Of a DNA stretch of 64,000 nucleotides, positions 16,353-25,151 are shown one piece after another; position 1 is the stretch's first letter, and each line of letters opens with the position of its first letter. The position numbers were made by a program, and so were the translations under genes. Origin of the DNA: an uncultured Pseudodesulfovibrio sp. (GTDB lineage Bacteria; Desulfobacterota; Desulfovibrionia; Desulfovibrionales; Desulfovibrionaceae); the NCBI RefSeq assembly GCF_963675635.1, contig NZ_OY776488.1, forward strand, positions 1,835,501 through 1,899,500, read 5' to 3'. Below the pieces are notes generated by a model. The model was not told the origin of the DNA. It worked only from the letters and a program-made list of their open reading frames with translations, and did not search any database.

Positions 16353-17315
16353 CTATTGCCCCAAGGCGGTTCCCCACTGCTTGAATATCTGCGGATACTC
16401 GATGACGCTGGAATCTCCATAGAAAGGCAAAGAGTACACCGCGCCATTCTTGATGGCCGGAACATCTGCCAAGGCCGGATTCTTTTTCAAGGCTTTATGC
16501 AAAGCCAACTGTACGGCGAATCCGTTCCCCGTAGCAACAATCACGTCGGGTTGTACTTCTGCCAACCAGCCAAGACGACCGCCCGGAACATGGCCCTTGC
16601 TCACCTTCATTGTGTCGGTAATCATGACACCCGCAACATTTTCGCACCCCAACGGATTCAAAATATACTGGTCGGTATAGCCCCCCGGAGCCTCTACACG
16701 AATAAAGGTTTTACCTGATGCGGCATAGTTTCCGTTGAGCACGAGAACCCGTTTACCAAGCTGCTGCTCGGCGAGAGAAACCTCGACCTTCTTCATGGCC
16801 TTTTCATACGCAGCAGCCACATGACGGCCCCTTTCCTGCTTGCCAAACAATGTGGCAACCTGAGCAATACCCGAAACAACGCCACCACTGAAGTCTACAT
16901 ATTCAATGGTTATACCGGGAACATCCTTGACCAGATCAGCCACTTTCACAGGATTCACCTGCTTCTTATACAGGCAGAACTTGAGGCTTTTTTCCAAAAT
17001 AAGACGCGTAATGCCTCGCTCCTTCATAAAGTTAGCAATGGCCTCAGGATGCTTGACGGTAACAGAGTTGGGGCATCCCAATAGTTGGGAAGCCACTTTG
17101 ATCTCACCGGCCTTGGGCCACATGGATGCACGCACTGACATCCCCTCTGCAACAACACCGAGACTCAGCGCGACATCGACCAGTCGATCACCGACCATGA
17201 CCGCCTTGATTTTCTCCGGTGCTTTGTAAGGGCTGGCGTTGGCGCAAGTCAGGCCAAAAACGGTGGGCATACAAAAAAAGCACAGTGCAATGAAAAGCAA
17301 ACATCTATTTTTCAC
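16353..17315 (-). CDS. Periplasmic substrate-binding protein (FecB/BtuF-like)
   Basis: The 320-residue protein has a signal peptide (FIALCFFCMPTVFGLTCANA) and the two-lobe layout of class III binding proteins: VMVGDRLVDVALSLGVV near the start, a long helical hinge, and LAEVQPDVIVATGNGFAVQLAL in the second lobe. These proteins usually bind iron chelates, heme or cobalamin for an ABC importer, but no permease or ATPase gene is beside it. It follows the outer-membrane protein gene by 18 bases, downstream of a Fur-box-like site, so an iron-related ligand is likely. The ligand itself cannot be read. Confidence 0.8.
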   Translation of the reverse strand: MKNRCLLFIALCFFCMPTVFGLTCANASPYKAPEKIKAVMVGDRLVDVALSLGVVAEGMSVRASMWPKAGEIKVASQLLGCPNSVTVKHPEAIANFMKERGITRLILEKSLKFCLYKKQVNPVKVADLVKDVPGITIEYVDFSGGVVSGIAQVATLFGKQERGRHVAAAYEKAMKKVEVSLAEQQLGKRVLVLNGNYAASGKTFIRVEAPGGYTDQYILNPLGCENVAGVMITDTMKVSKGHVPGGRLGWLAEVQPDVIVATGNGFAVQLALHKALKKNPALADVPAIKNGAVYSLPFYGDSSVIEYPQIFKQWGTALGQ

Positions 17316-17333
17316 AATTTTTCTCCGGAATGA

Positions 17334-18377
17334 TTAAAAGCTGAAAGCGAGGCGGGTCACGACCTGAAACTCTTCGCCAAGACCAAATCGACTGTTGCGA
17401 TCAGGAGTCGCGGAATAGCCGTTGAGGTCACGGAAGATGACCAAGGGCACACCCATAGAAAAGTGGCACTTTTCAGCCATCTTCCAATGAATACCAGGGG
17501 TAATGAACACAGTATGACCGCCTGAAGCCCTGGAAAGCTCACCGTCATATATATGGCAATCCTGATCGACGCCGTTCAGTTCCAGTTCCACATCAAAGTA
17601 CTTGTTCAAGGCATAACCGTAGCCAAAGTCATATTTAAACTGCTTGCCTTTACGGGAACCGTGCGCGCCATTACCTGGAATGGTGTACATGAAATGTACG
17701 TCGAACCGTGAACGGTCCACGAATTTGGTTGCACCCAATTCGAACTTCGGATCCCACGAACCGGTGCCAAGCTGACCACCCGGCCCGATATATGTATGAG
17801 CATTGGAAAAAGGGAGCTCATTTTTATGGTCCGCATCCCCTGTAGGCAATTTCAAACCCGCACCGAAAGCAAGGCTCATCCAGTCACCCTTACGCTGGCT
17901 CATGAGGGCGTATCGCCCCATCACAACCACATCGCCCAGACCGCTTACACTATCTGTATCCACATGCGCAGGTGGGTTGCCGGCTTTGCGCTTGACCTCT
18001 GTGTCCCAAAACGGAACCATGACTCGGGCTTCAAAATCCTCGAACAATCCGGCCTTAGCCGTTAACTGCACACTCTGGTTAAGGCGATCGTATTTACCTC
18101 CATAATTCCCACTCTTTGCATCACCACCATCATACAGCGTATCCTTATGGACATACCTGTACTTAATGCTGGCTGTAGCTTTCCCTTTGGGCAGCACCAA
18201 CCCATTGGACATATTGATTAACCCTACGCACTTCACTGGCTTCGTGTCGGGCCTGTCCTTCAACGTTGCCTCGGAATCACTGCCCCCACCCATGACAGGA
18301 CCGGCCTGCACAGCAGGAACACCGGTACTCAAAGTTAAACACGCCATTATAAGCACAATCCCCAATAGGCGTTTCAA
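17334..18377 (-). CDS. Outer-membrane beta-barrel protein (phenol-MetA-like family)
   Basis: The 347-residue protein has a signal peptide (residues ~1-25) and alternating amphipathic strands throughout, ending in RLAFSF with a C-terminal Phe, the usual outer-membrane insertion signal. The pattern fits the uncharacterised MetA-pathway phenol degradation/transporter family of small barrels. It lacks a TonB box and plug domain, so it is not a TonB-dependent receptor. A 15-of-19 Fur-box match lies 56 bases upstream, suggesting iron-repressed expression with the downstream binding protein. Confidence 0.78.
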   Translation of the reverse strand: MKRLLGIVLIMACLTLSTGVPAVQAGPVMGGGSDSEATLKDRPDTKPVKCVGLINMSNGLVLPKGKATASIKYRYVHKDTLYDGGDAKSGNYGGKYDRLNQSVQLTAKAGLFEDFEARVMVPFWDTEVKRKAGNPPAHVDTDSVSGLGDVVVMGRYALMSQRKGDWMSLAFGAGLKLPTGDADHKNELPFSNAHTYIGPGGQLGTGSWDPKFELGATKFVDRSRFDVHFMYTIPGNGAHGSRKGKQFKYDFGYGYALNKYFDVELELNGVDQDCHIYDGELSRASGGHTVFITPGIHWKMAEKCHFSMGVPLVIFRDLNGYSATPDRNSRFGLGEEFQVVTRLAFSF

Positions 18378-18798
18378 AACGACCTCCCTTTTATTTTCTC
18401 AGCCACCCCTTCCCAATGTCGACCGAGCAGTTGATTATGAAACTCATTTTCATTAGATAGCGATGCATAACCAATAATCAAAATTATAGTCAACCCATTA
18501 ATTTTACGTGTTTTTACACCAATGCACTGGTAGACTTATTGTATTGAGACACGATCTCAAATGTAGCAATTACTGATAGATCCTTCCCAAACATATCTCG
18601 CATCAACAGCGTACAAAGCGAAGAAAATATTCATGATTTCAAGGCATTGTGAATGGTCATTTATGCAACAGCGTACAAACGGAAAAAAGATTCCAATCCT
18701 GTACGAACAAAATGGAATCTAAATGAGGTGGTGTCTCAACTAATTTAAATCTGAATTAAAAACTTTCTTCATCAAATCAACATGGTTTGACATGAAAA
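18378..18798. other. AT-rich intergenic region with a direct repeat
   Basis: No gene is visible. CAACAGCGTACAAA occurs at 18604-18617 and again at 18666-18679, 62 bases apart, with similar A-rich sequence after each. TTGAGACAC (18544-18552) is answered by its complement GTGTCTCAA (18731-18739), bounding the repeats. This could be a decayed small mobile element or a regulatory array. Confidence 0.45.
18433..18451. promoter_or_regulatory. Fur-box-like site upstream of the outer-membrane protein gene
   Basis: The 19-mer GATTATGAAACTCATTTTC matches the classic Fur consensus GATAATGATAATCATTATC at 15 of 19 positions. It lies 56 bases before the start of the minus-strand barrel-protein gene, in promoter position. 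Confidence 0.6.
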
Positions 18799-18860
18799 GA
18801 ACGTGACATCCCACCTGTCCATAGGAGTGCGAGGACTCACTCCGGCGGGATACCACGTTC
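18799..18860 (-). terminator. Nested hairpin ending the DUF4198 gene transcript
   Basis: GAACGTG (18799-18805) pairs with CACGTTC (18854-18860); inside, TCCCACC can pair with GGCGGGA (one mismatch), and GGAGTG with CACTCC. On the minus strand the outer stem is followed by TTTTC, so it most likely terminates the upstream minus-strand gene. Three nested stems are more than a terminator needs. Confidence 0.55.
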
Positions 18861-18874
18861 CAAATTCATTTCAA

Positions 18875-19750
18875 TCAATGCTGTGTTGATACGGCCTGTT
18901 TGCGCTCATTTGGTACGAGAACGACAAGGGTGGCCGTCTGTTTGCTTTGAAGATACGTATTGCTGTTGTCAGGCGTCGCATCGGTCTTGATAAAATATCG
19001 AATGAACCACCTGCCCGGCTGGTCAAGCGACACTGTAATGGTGTCGCCCGAAGCCTTGGTTCTGGGATGGTACATATCTTCTGATTCGGTGGAATAGCCT
19101 GCATACGTAGCATCCCAACTTCCTGAACCGAAATATCGTTTCCCATTGCTAAAAACCTTCAGGGAAAACGAGTCACCCGGCTTGAGTGTTGTGGGATCCT
19201 GCATCGGAACCAACTCAAGCGGCAAGCCAACGTGCGACTGATAGACACCGCACGGCGAACCGCAACGGACATACGTTTTAGCATACTGCTTACTATACAG
19301 AGACTTCACAATTTTCGAAGCGTCGTCCACAACCTCATTCATGGGTTTGATAGAGTTTCGATCACGTCCTTTCTTATCTATCCACTTAGTGTAGTAACCG
19401 GGATTGGTCTCCGCAGTCAGGACATACACACCGGGCTTGTCATACTCGACCATATATGAATGCAAACCAGTCTCATCACGAAGCGGAACTGCGGTTTCCC
19501 GCATGGAGGGATCATAGACTTTCACCGAAGCCAGCTTATTCCGTCGCACGCCGTCATCCACCGGAAAGTGATGCCCATAGCAAAAGAACAAAGGCGTTTT
19601 TTTACCTTCATCAACCACATGGCGACCGGACTGAATAAATATGGAATGAGCCGAGGCGATTTCAACCCCCACAGCAAGAACAGACAGGGCTGTGACAAAC
19701 AGCAGACTTGAATATACAATTCTCTTTTTAAGATGAAGCATAATGAACAC
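18875..19750 (-). CDS. Periplasmic DUF4198-like protein
   Basis: The 291-residue protein has a signal peptide (residues ~8-34) and begins its mature part with AHSIFIQSGRHVVDEG, the His-containing start usual for the DUF4198/NikM-like group, followed by strand-rich domains and a C-terminal Ig-like segment (SLDQPGRWFIRYFIKTD). These proteins occur with metal transporters. A second member lies at 20100-20927 in the same cluster. The start used is a GTG with GAGGA nearby; ATG at 19741 is an alternative. Confidence 0.72.
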   Translation of the reverse strand: MFIMLHLKKRIVYSSLLFVTALSVLAVGVEIASAHSIFIQSGRHVVDEGKKTPLFFCYGHHFPVDDGVRRNKLASVKVYDPSMRETAVPLRDETGLHSYMVEYDKPGVYVLTAETNPGYYTKWIDKKGRDRNSIKPMNEVVDDASKIVKSLYSKQYAKTYVRCGSPCGVYQSHVGLPLELVPMQDPTTLKPGDSFSLKVFSNGKRYFGSGSWDATYAGYSTESEDMYHPRTKASGDTITVSLDQPGRWFIRYFIKTDATPDNSNTYLQSKQTATLVVLVPNERKQAVSTQH

Positions 19751-19768
19751 TCGTCCTCATTGTTTTTA

Positions 19769-19963
19769 TTATCGAAATCTTTTCTGTTTTTGCAGGAAAG
19801 ACACCCCGTTTTCGCTTGCACTTCTGTAACCGCACGAAGCGCAACCGCAGCCGGAGCACAGCCCAGCGGAGAATCGCTTTCCACCGTTTTTCCCATCGTT
19901 TCGTTTCTTAAATAAGTAGGCCATAGCAACAACAATGATCATAATCGCGATAATGGTATCCAT
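19769..19963 (-). CDS. FeoB-associated Cys-rich membrane protein
   Basis: The 64-residue protein has one N-terminal membrane span (MDTIIAIMIIVVAMAYLF), a basic stretch, and the cysteine cluster CSGCGCASCG. This matches the small Cys-rich proteins found beside feoB in many anaerobes. AAGGAAAACC precedes the ATG. It probably accompanies Fe(II) transport, but its function is not known. It lies between two DUF4198-like genes. Confidence 0.8.
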   Translation of the reverse strand: MDTIIAIMIIVVAMAYLFKKRNDGKNGGKRFSAGLCSGCGCASCGYRSASENGVSFLQKQKRFR

Positions 19964-20021
19964 GGTTTTCCTTGGGGGACTCCGCAGCGAGCACGCTGGT
20001 GAAACAGTACCCTGCATAAAG

Positions 20022-20054
20022 AGGTGCGGCGGCTCTGTTGCAACCGCCGCACCT
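20022..20054 (-). terminator. GC-rich hairpin between DUF4198-like and Cys-rich genes
   Basis: AGGTGCGGCGG (20022-20032) and CCGCCGCACCT (20044-20054) form an 11-bp perfect stem. On the minus strand it is followed by CTTTATG, a weak T tract, so it may be a partial terminator that lowers expression of the next genes. Confidence 0.6.
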
Positions 20055-20099
20055 GTTCGGAGGGTATGACTCTCACTATCCGGGGGGAGGAATTTCCAC

Positions 20100-20927
20100 C
20101 TATTTCATGTCTTCAGCCTTAACCCAAATGACGGCGTCCTGACTGAGTTCTTTGCCCTTGTATTCCTTTTCCGGGCCAACACCGAGAGCAGCGAAGCCCC
20201 ACCAACCGGCCTTGGGGATACCGAAAGTGATATACCCGTTGGCATCGGTAAAGATGGTCTGGGTCACAAAGGAATCATGCGGATATGTCACTGAGGACTC
20301 TGCAGGCATGGAGTTGGTTTTCATATTGGGCATGTGGCTCATATACTCGACCTCAACCTCGGCTCCGGCAACGGGCTTGCCAGCCGACAGGACCTGTGCC
20401 TTGAAGACATTGCCGGTCCACAGGCCGTAAGGCTTGATAAGAGGCACGATTTCGCACGGCAGACCGACAGGCTCGGCCCAGTTGCCCGGCATGCCGCCGA
20501 CATTCAGAACCAGCTTGGTTACCTGCTGCATGTAGACATCTTCTTCTTTTTCAAAATAGTACCCAGGCTTCATGACAAAGACGTAGTCACCCATGGAGCG
20601 CACTACTTTCTTGGGGATAAAGGCTGAAAAAGCCGGAGCCTGTGCTTCGGAATTTTTCCAGACGATCTCTTTCAGATACCCCTTGAGATCGGTTTTCTTC
20701 ACCTTGGAATCACCACGCTGGTTCAGGACATAAAACTCCTCAATACCTCCCATATCCATCATGTGACCGGCTTCAGCAGGATGTGTGAACAATATACGCA
20801 TATCCAGATCCCGGCCTTCGTGCAGGGCGACTTCCGGAGTGTATACGACCATGAAGTGTGCAAAGGCAGAACCGACCAGAGTCAGCACGCATGCTGCTGC
20901 CAAAAGGGGAATAAAACGTTTTCTCAT
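20100..20927 (-). CDS. Periplasmic DUF4198-like protein, possibly metal-related
   Basis: The 275-residue protein has a signal peptide (RFIPLLAAACVLTLVGSAFA) and mature start HFMVVYTPEVAL. Its Met/His-rich segment HPAEAGHMMDMGG could bind metal. The C-terminal half resembles NikM/DUF4198 proteins (VFKAQVLSAGKPVAGAEVEVEY, then FTDANGYITFGIPKAGWWGF). GAGGAG lies seven bases before the ATG at 20927. It has its own Fur-box-like site and follows a terminator, so it is probably a separate iron-controlled transcript. Confidence 0.75.
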   Translation of the reverse strand: MRKRFIPLLAAACVLTLVGSAFAHFMVVYTPEVALHEGRDLDMRILFTHPAEAGHMMDMGGIEEFYVLNQRGDSKVKKTDLKGYLKEIVWKNSEAQAPAFSAFIPKKVVRSMGDYVFVMKPGYYFEKEEDVYMQQVTKLVLNVGGMPGNWAEPVGLPCEIVPLIKPYGLWTGNVFKAQVLSAGKPVAGAEVEVEYMSHMPNMKTNSMPAESSVTYPHDSFVTQTIFTDANGYITFGIPKAGWWGFAALGVGPEKEYKGKELSQDAVIWVKAEDMK

Positions 20928-20946
20928 CAAAAAACTCCTCAAGATT

Positions 20947-20965
20947 GAAATTGAATATTATTCTC
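20947..20965. promoter_or_regulatory. Fur-box-like site upstream of the DUF4198-like gene
   Basis: Read on the minus strand, GAGAATAATATTCAATTTC matches 14 of 19 positions of the Fur consensus. It sits 20 bases before the ATG at 20927. Confidence 0.55.
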
Positions 20966-20978
20966 AATACAGCCGTTT

Positions 20979-21010
20979 AAAAAAAGCGAGACAGGAATGC
21001 CACGCCTCGC
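20979..21010 (-). terminator. Terminator of the feo operon
   Basis: On the minus strand GCGAG (21010-21006) pairs with CTCGC (20990-20986), followed by seven T residues. It closes the feoA-feoA-feoB-small-protein transcript. Confidence 0.6.
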
Positions 21011-21021
21011 ACCTGACGTCC

Positions 21022-21339
21022 CTATTCTACGATGTCATTACCGTTGATCTCCACGGAATGTCCTTCCCCGCCGTCAAATATGACCAGATAGCCACCGTCA
21101 GGTTTGGTAAAGGTATATTCACTGTCCTCGTTCATCTTGCCTTCGAGTACATTTTTACCGTCCGAGTTCTTCACGTGCACCTTGGTACCTGATGCAGACG
21201 AGCCATCAGAATACCCACCTTCGCAGGTTACCGTACCATCGCCATTGTCAAAGCAGCTCATAAGTGGGCTGTGTGCAAAGGCAACTCCGGAAAAACCGAG
21301 CAAAGCCGTCAACGTCAAAACAATCATCATCTTTTTCAT
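21022..21339 (-). CDS. Small periplasmic protein of the feo operon
   Basis: The 105-residue protein has a signal peptide (MIVLTLTALLGFSGVAFA) and a mature region beginning AHSPLMSCFDNGDGTVTCEGGYSDG with two cysteines, then a beta-rich part rich in Asp and Gly. An AAGGAGGAG site precedes the ATG at 21339. It follows feoB by 14 bases. Its role is unknown; the conserved-looking DNGDGTVTCEGGYSDG segment could bind a divalent ion, which is speculation. Confidence 0.7.
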   Translation of the reverse strand: MKKMMIVLTLTALLGFSGVAFAHSPLMSCFDNGDGTVTCEGGYSDGSSASGTKVHVKNSDGKNVLEGKMNEDSEYTFTKPDGGYLVIFDGGEGHSVEINGNDIVE

Positions 21340-21353
21340 GTGTGTACTCCTCC

Positions 21354-23858
21354 TTAAGAGCATTTTTTGTTATATGAAGTAGCTGCGGTCACAGCCACAT
21401 CCTTTTCTTCAGGTGTCGGGATCATTGCCATGCCTATGGTCGCAGCGACGCAAAGACCGTAAAACGCCCACATGGTCTGCCAGCCTGTCAGGCCAAGCAC
21501 AGTACCACCGGTAAAAACAAGACTGGCTACAAACAATCCCAGCACGGTCTGATACCCGATGGAAAACAACATCCATCCAGTGGAATTGGACTGACTCCGC
21601 ACCATGATCGACGTCGGTACACAAGGCGGGTACAAGGCCATAAAAAGCATGAGGGCCAATGCATGCAGAGGGGTAAACCCACTCTCCCCCGACTTCATGC
21701 TCTCCTGAACGGATTGACCGGAATCATCGATACCGTAGATTGATCCAAGTGTCGCCGCGCTGTTCTCCTTGGCCGCAAAGGCAGACAAGAGCGCAATATT
21801 GATACGCCAGTTGAAACCGGCCCACTGGGTAACAGGTTCAAGCGCCTTACCCATGGAGCCTAGAACGCTCGATTCAAACCGCTCGCCACGCATTTCACGC
21901 CGGATTTTTTTACGGACCTTGATGACCTTCTTGAGAGCCTTATTCAGCGTCTTGCCATCCTTGCCCACGCGCTTCACAACAGCATAATAGGTCGGATTGC
22001 GGGTTTGGAATTCAGCGTTGATGGCATCGGACTTCTCCTTGTCCGTAACACCTCGTTTGGCCTGTTTCAGGGCTTCTTCAAACAGGACGACATCGGTGAC
22101 ATCATTGACTCCGATCTGTCCGGCATATCCTGTTGCATCCACCCGTTCGACAAACGCCGTCAGGGCTTTGTCGCGCATGGCTGCATAGTGGGCATGCCTA
22201 TCGTCAGAAAGTCCCGGGAAATTGATAAGCGCGAAAACAATTACGGCCACTGCCGCCACCACAGTGACGATTTTCTTCATGAACAGCCATATACGCTCAA
22301 ATGCACGACGCAAGATGCCGGAAATGGTCGGAAGATGGTACGGTGGCATTTCCATAATGAACGGAGCGCTGTCATGCTTGCGGAGCACCGTCAGGGAAAG
22401 GAGCTTGGCCACGGGCAAAGCCATGAACAGCGTGACCGTGGCAATGAAGAACATGGCCCACCCAGCCATATCGGCGAAATAGGCTCCGATGAGAATGAGA
22501 TAAAGCGGTACTTTGGCCAGGCAGTTCATCATGGGGATAATGAGAATGGTCGCAAGCCGCGCCCTCTCGTCAGGAATCGCCTTGGTCGCCATGACACCGG
22601 GGATGGCGCACCCACCAACATATACACCACCGAGAATCATAGGCAACGTTGACTGTCCATGCAGCCCGAAGCGGCGGAACAGCCGGTCCAGCAGAAAGGC
22701 CATGCGCGGCATGTACCCGCTGTCTTCAAGGATGGCGATAAGTGCGAACAACAGGAAAAATATTGGCAGGTAATTCAGTATAGCCGTAATGGATTTGACA
22801 ACCCACACACCCAGCGACCGCAACAAGGGGTCATCCATGAACCCGGCCTGCGGCAAGACATCTCCAACCACAGTTTCAAAAAATCCCCACACAGGCCAGA
22901 CCTTCAACGCCAACCAGCCGCCAAAGACAATGGAAACCTGATACAGAGCCACCAAAATGGCCACCAGGACAATCGGCCCGAAAAAACGATGGCAGACATA
23001 CTTATCGACAGTATCCGATACGCTGCGATTACGCTCACGGGGGAATTTCACTACCTCCTTGGCAATACGCGCGCACACGGCATGGCGGGTAAATGCGATG
23101 TGCCTGTCCACTCCATTGCCATTTTCTTCTGCGAAGACGCTGCGGAAGGACTCGACACTGGAAAATATCCGGTCACTGCCAGGGTGATTCGTCTTGAGAA
23201 GACTCATGGCCTCAGCGTCACCTTCAAGCAATTTGATGGCAAACCAGCGCACGGGATACTGAAGACTGAAAAGAGGATCCTCTGTCAACAGCGCTTCAAG
23301 ATCAGCAATGAATGTTTCAAGCGGACCATAATCAATTCGAAAAGTTTCGCCCTTCGGCCCATGCGCCAATGCTTCCACTGCCGCTTTGAGGGTTTCACGA
23401 CCATCACTTTTCTTGGCCGTGGTCGGCACAACCGGAATGCCAAGTGAGGTTTCTAGTTTTTCGACATCAACCGCCTGCCCGCGACGCGCCACCACATCCA
23501 TCATGTTCAAATTGAGGAGTGTAGGGACCTCCATTTCCAGAAGCTGGAGCGTCAGATAGAGGTTGCGCTTGAGATTCGAGCCGTCAACCACGTCGATAAC
23601 CACATCAGGATTGTCTCCCAACAGGAAATCGCGCGCCACGCGCTCTTCCAAGGAATAGGATGTCAGACTGTAGGTGCCGGGCAGGTCAACCAGTTCCACA
23701 CGTGAATCACCCAAGACAAATGATCCGGTCTTCTTCTCAACGGTGACTCCGGGATAGTTGGCAACATGCTGACGAGCACCAGTCAGCATATTGAACACAG
23801 TTGACTTTCCGCAGTTTGGCTGTCCTGCTAAAGCCACAGATATTTTCTTGGAAGCCAT
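21354..23858 (-). CDS. feoB: Ferrous iron transporter FeoB
   Basis: The 834-residue protein has the N-terminal G domain (GQPNCGKSTVFNMLTG, VDLPGTYSLTSYS, NMMD), a helical spacer, and the membrane domain with two Gate motifs (GGCAIPGVMATKAI and the later CVPTSIM region). FeoB imports Fe(II) across the inner membrane. Compared with the ~770-residue E. coli protein it carries a longer soluble insertion (residues ~560-670, rich in Lys, KKVIKVRKKIRREMRGE). It overlaps the upstream feoA by one base, so the genes are coupled. Confidence 0.95.
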   Translation of the reverse strand: MASKKISVALAGQPNCGKSTVFNMLTGARQHVANYPGVTVEKKTGSFVLGDSRVELVDLPGTYSLTSYSLEERVARDFLLGDNPDVVIDVVDGSNLKRNLYLTLQLLEMEVPTLLNLNMMDVVARRGQAVDVEKLETSLGIPVVPTTAKKSDGRETLKAAVEALAHGPKGETFRIDYGPLETFIADLEALLTEDPLFSLQYPVRWFAIKLLEGDAEAMSLLKTNHPGSDRIFSSVESFRSVFAEENGNGVDRHIAFTRHAVCARIAKEVVKFPRERNRSVSDTVDKYVCHRFFGPIVLVAILVALYQVSIVFGGWLALKVWPVWGFFETVVGDVLPQAGFMDDPLLRSLGVWVVKSITAILNYLPIFFLLFALIAILEDSGYMPRMAFLLDRLFRRFGLHGQSTLPMILGGVYVGGCAIPGVMATKAIPDERARLATILIIPMMNCLAKVPLYLILIGAYFADMAGWAMFFIATVTLFMALPVAKLLSLTVLRKHDSAPFIMEMPPYHLPTISGILRRAFERIWLFMKKIVTVVAAVAVIVFALINFPGLSDDRHAHYAAMRDKALTAFVERVDATGYAGQIGVNDVTDVVLFEEALKQAKRGVTDKEKSDAINAEFQTRNPTYYAVVKRVGKDGKTLNKALKKVIKVRKKIRREMRGERFESSVLGSMGKALEPVTQWAGFNWRINIALLSAFAAKENSAATLGSIYGIDDSGQSVQESMKSGESGFTPLHALALMLFMALYPPCVPTSIMVRSQSNSTGWMLFSIGYQTVLGLFVASLVFTGGTVLGLTGWQTMWAFYGLCVAATIGMAMIPTPEEKDVAVTAATSYNKKCS

Positions 23859-24079
23859 TATTCGCCCACCTCGATATGTCGGGCTTCGGTGTGTCGAATC
23901 GATACATGATACCCATCCAGATGCAGCTCCACAGGATCAACCAGCGGTGCGTTGCGCACAATCTCTATCTCCGCTCCCGGATAAAACCCGAGGTCCATGA
24001 GTCGTTGCCCTAAAGCACCGTCAGTGGTGATATCCACCATCACGCACCGAGTTCCCGGGATCAGTTCATCAAGAGTCAT
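23858..24079 (-). CDS. feoA: FeoA-domain protein, second copy
   Basis: The 73-residue SH3-like protein (LIPGTRCVMVDITTDGALGQRLMDLGFYPGAEIEIVRNAP) matches FeoA, the small cytoplasmic partner that modulates FeoB. It directly precedes and overlaps feoB by one base. The first copy lies 54 bases upstream. Confidence 0.9.
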   Translation of the reverse strand: MTLDELIPGTRCVMVDITTDGALGQRLMDLGFYPGAEIEIVRNAPLVDPVELHLDGYHVSIRHTEARHIEVGE

Positions 24080-24133
24080 TTTTTGTCCCCTTCAATTAAT
24101 ACTCAACGAGTTTCCGACACGGACATGCGTCGG

Positions 24134-24358
24134 TCAGGCCACCAGGACCTTTTGTGCTATCCCACGCTCAACCATAACACGCCCCTCTCCCACGGAAACA
24201 AGCATCGGACCATGGCCATTGTTCAAAACATCCACCTCAATTCCAGGGATGATGCCGATTGACTCAAGTCTGGTCCTTGCCCTGCAACCTGCATCAATTG
24301 CCACAACAAATGCTGTCTCTCCCGGTGCAATTGACTTCAGCGTTTTATGAGAAAACAT
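24134..24358 (-). CDS. feoA: FeoA-domain protein, first copy
   Basis: The 74-residue protein (KSIAPGETAFVVAIDAGCRARTRLESIGIIPGIEVDVLNNG) has the FeoA SH3-like pattern. Two separate FeoA proteins before FeoB are common in Desulfovibrio-type bacteria and other anaerobes. It is the first gene of the feo operon, with a Fur-box-like site 36 bases upstream. Confidence 0.9.
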   Translation of the reverse strand: MFSHKTLKSIAPGETAFVVAIDAGCRARTRLESIGIIPGIEVDVLNNGHGPMLVSVGEGRVMVERGIAQKVLVA

Positions 24359-24394
24359 AAAAACTCCATTTACTTATAAACACATGTTGTAATT

Positions 24395-24413
24395 GATAAT
24401 GAATTTCGATATC
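24395..24413. promoter_or_regulatory. Fur-box-like site upstream of the feo operon
   Basis: GATAATGAATTTCGATATC matches 14 of 19 Fur consensus positions, with a perfect left half. It lies between the divergent feo operon and the Fur-family gene and could control both. Confidence 0.65.
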
Positions 24414-24554
24414 AGTGATAGACCTGACGTCACAAGAGGTCAACAAAAAAGCTTTGTCGAGATCTGATGTCATCTAATGCGTAAATAAATGGGAAAAGCC
24501 TCTTGAAATGAGATTCAGAGTCAACAAAAGTTTCAGCACATACAAAAAAGGCAC

Positions 24555-25043
24555 ATGCAAAGTTCAAAAATGCAGGAAGCACTCAAATCGTTCAAAAAAT
24601 ATCTAGCATCCAACGCGCTTAAACTGACTCAGCAGCGACTTCTGATTCTCAAAGTTTTCATGAGTGAAGATGGTGAAATCAACTCGGAAAATCTTTTAAA
24701 AGCGGTTCAGGACATCGACCCTGCGGTGAGTCGCTCCACAGTATACCGGACAATCAAGCATTTTCATCATGCAGGCATTGCCCGCTGCATTCATCATAGG
24801 GACGGGTCCAGCCATTATGAACCAACAGGCGATCACAACTGCCATATGGTCTGTGAAAGATGCGGCACCACGACCCCCATCCTTAACCCATACATGGACT
24901 GCCTGCAGCAGGAGACAGCCCGTCAACAGGGGTTCACCCTTTCTCATTATCGAACGACGCTCTATGGACTGTGCGGGCAGTGCCGTGCCGCCCTGCATTC
25001 TGCAAAATCCGCAACGTGTCGACACACTGACAACCAGGATTAA
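24555..25043 (+). CDS. Fur-family metal-dependent repressor
   Basis: The 162-residue protein has the N-terminal winged helix (LKLTQQRLLILKVFMSEDGE, then RSTVYRTIKHFHHAGIA) and the C-terminal dimer domain with metal ligands (HHRDGSSHYEP, DHNCHMVCERCG, and CGQC). Both CxxC pairs of the structural zinc site are present. Divergent placement from the feo operon and three Fur-box-like sites nearby suggest it is the iron sensor Fur. PerR- or Zur-type specificity cannot be excluded by eye. Confidence 0.88.
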   Translation: MQSSKMQEALKSFKKYLASNALKLTQQRLLILKVFMSEDGEINSENLLKAVQDIDPAVSRSTVYRTIKHFHHAGIARCIHHRDGSSHYEPTGDHNCHMVCERCGTTTPILNPYMDCLQQETARQQGFTLSHYRTTLYGLCGQCRAALHSAKSATCRHTDNQD

Positions 25044-25082
25044 CAAATCGTTGAGAACCACACACAATCCAGGGATAAAATA

Positions 25083-25121
25083 CAAAAAAAAGCGCCTGCC
25101 TCTCAAAAGAGAGACAGGCGC
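25083..25121 (-). terminator. Terminator of the RRM-protein gene
   Basis: GCGCCTG (25092-25098) pairs with CAGGCGC (25115-25121), extended by CTCTC/GAGAG across one mismatch around AAAA. On the minus strand a run of eight or more T residues follows. The stem lies 30 bases past the RRM stop and may also end the convergent fur transcript. Confidence 0.8.
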
Positions 25122-25151
25122 AGGATGCCGGTGAAGGCTTAGGTCGAAAGA

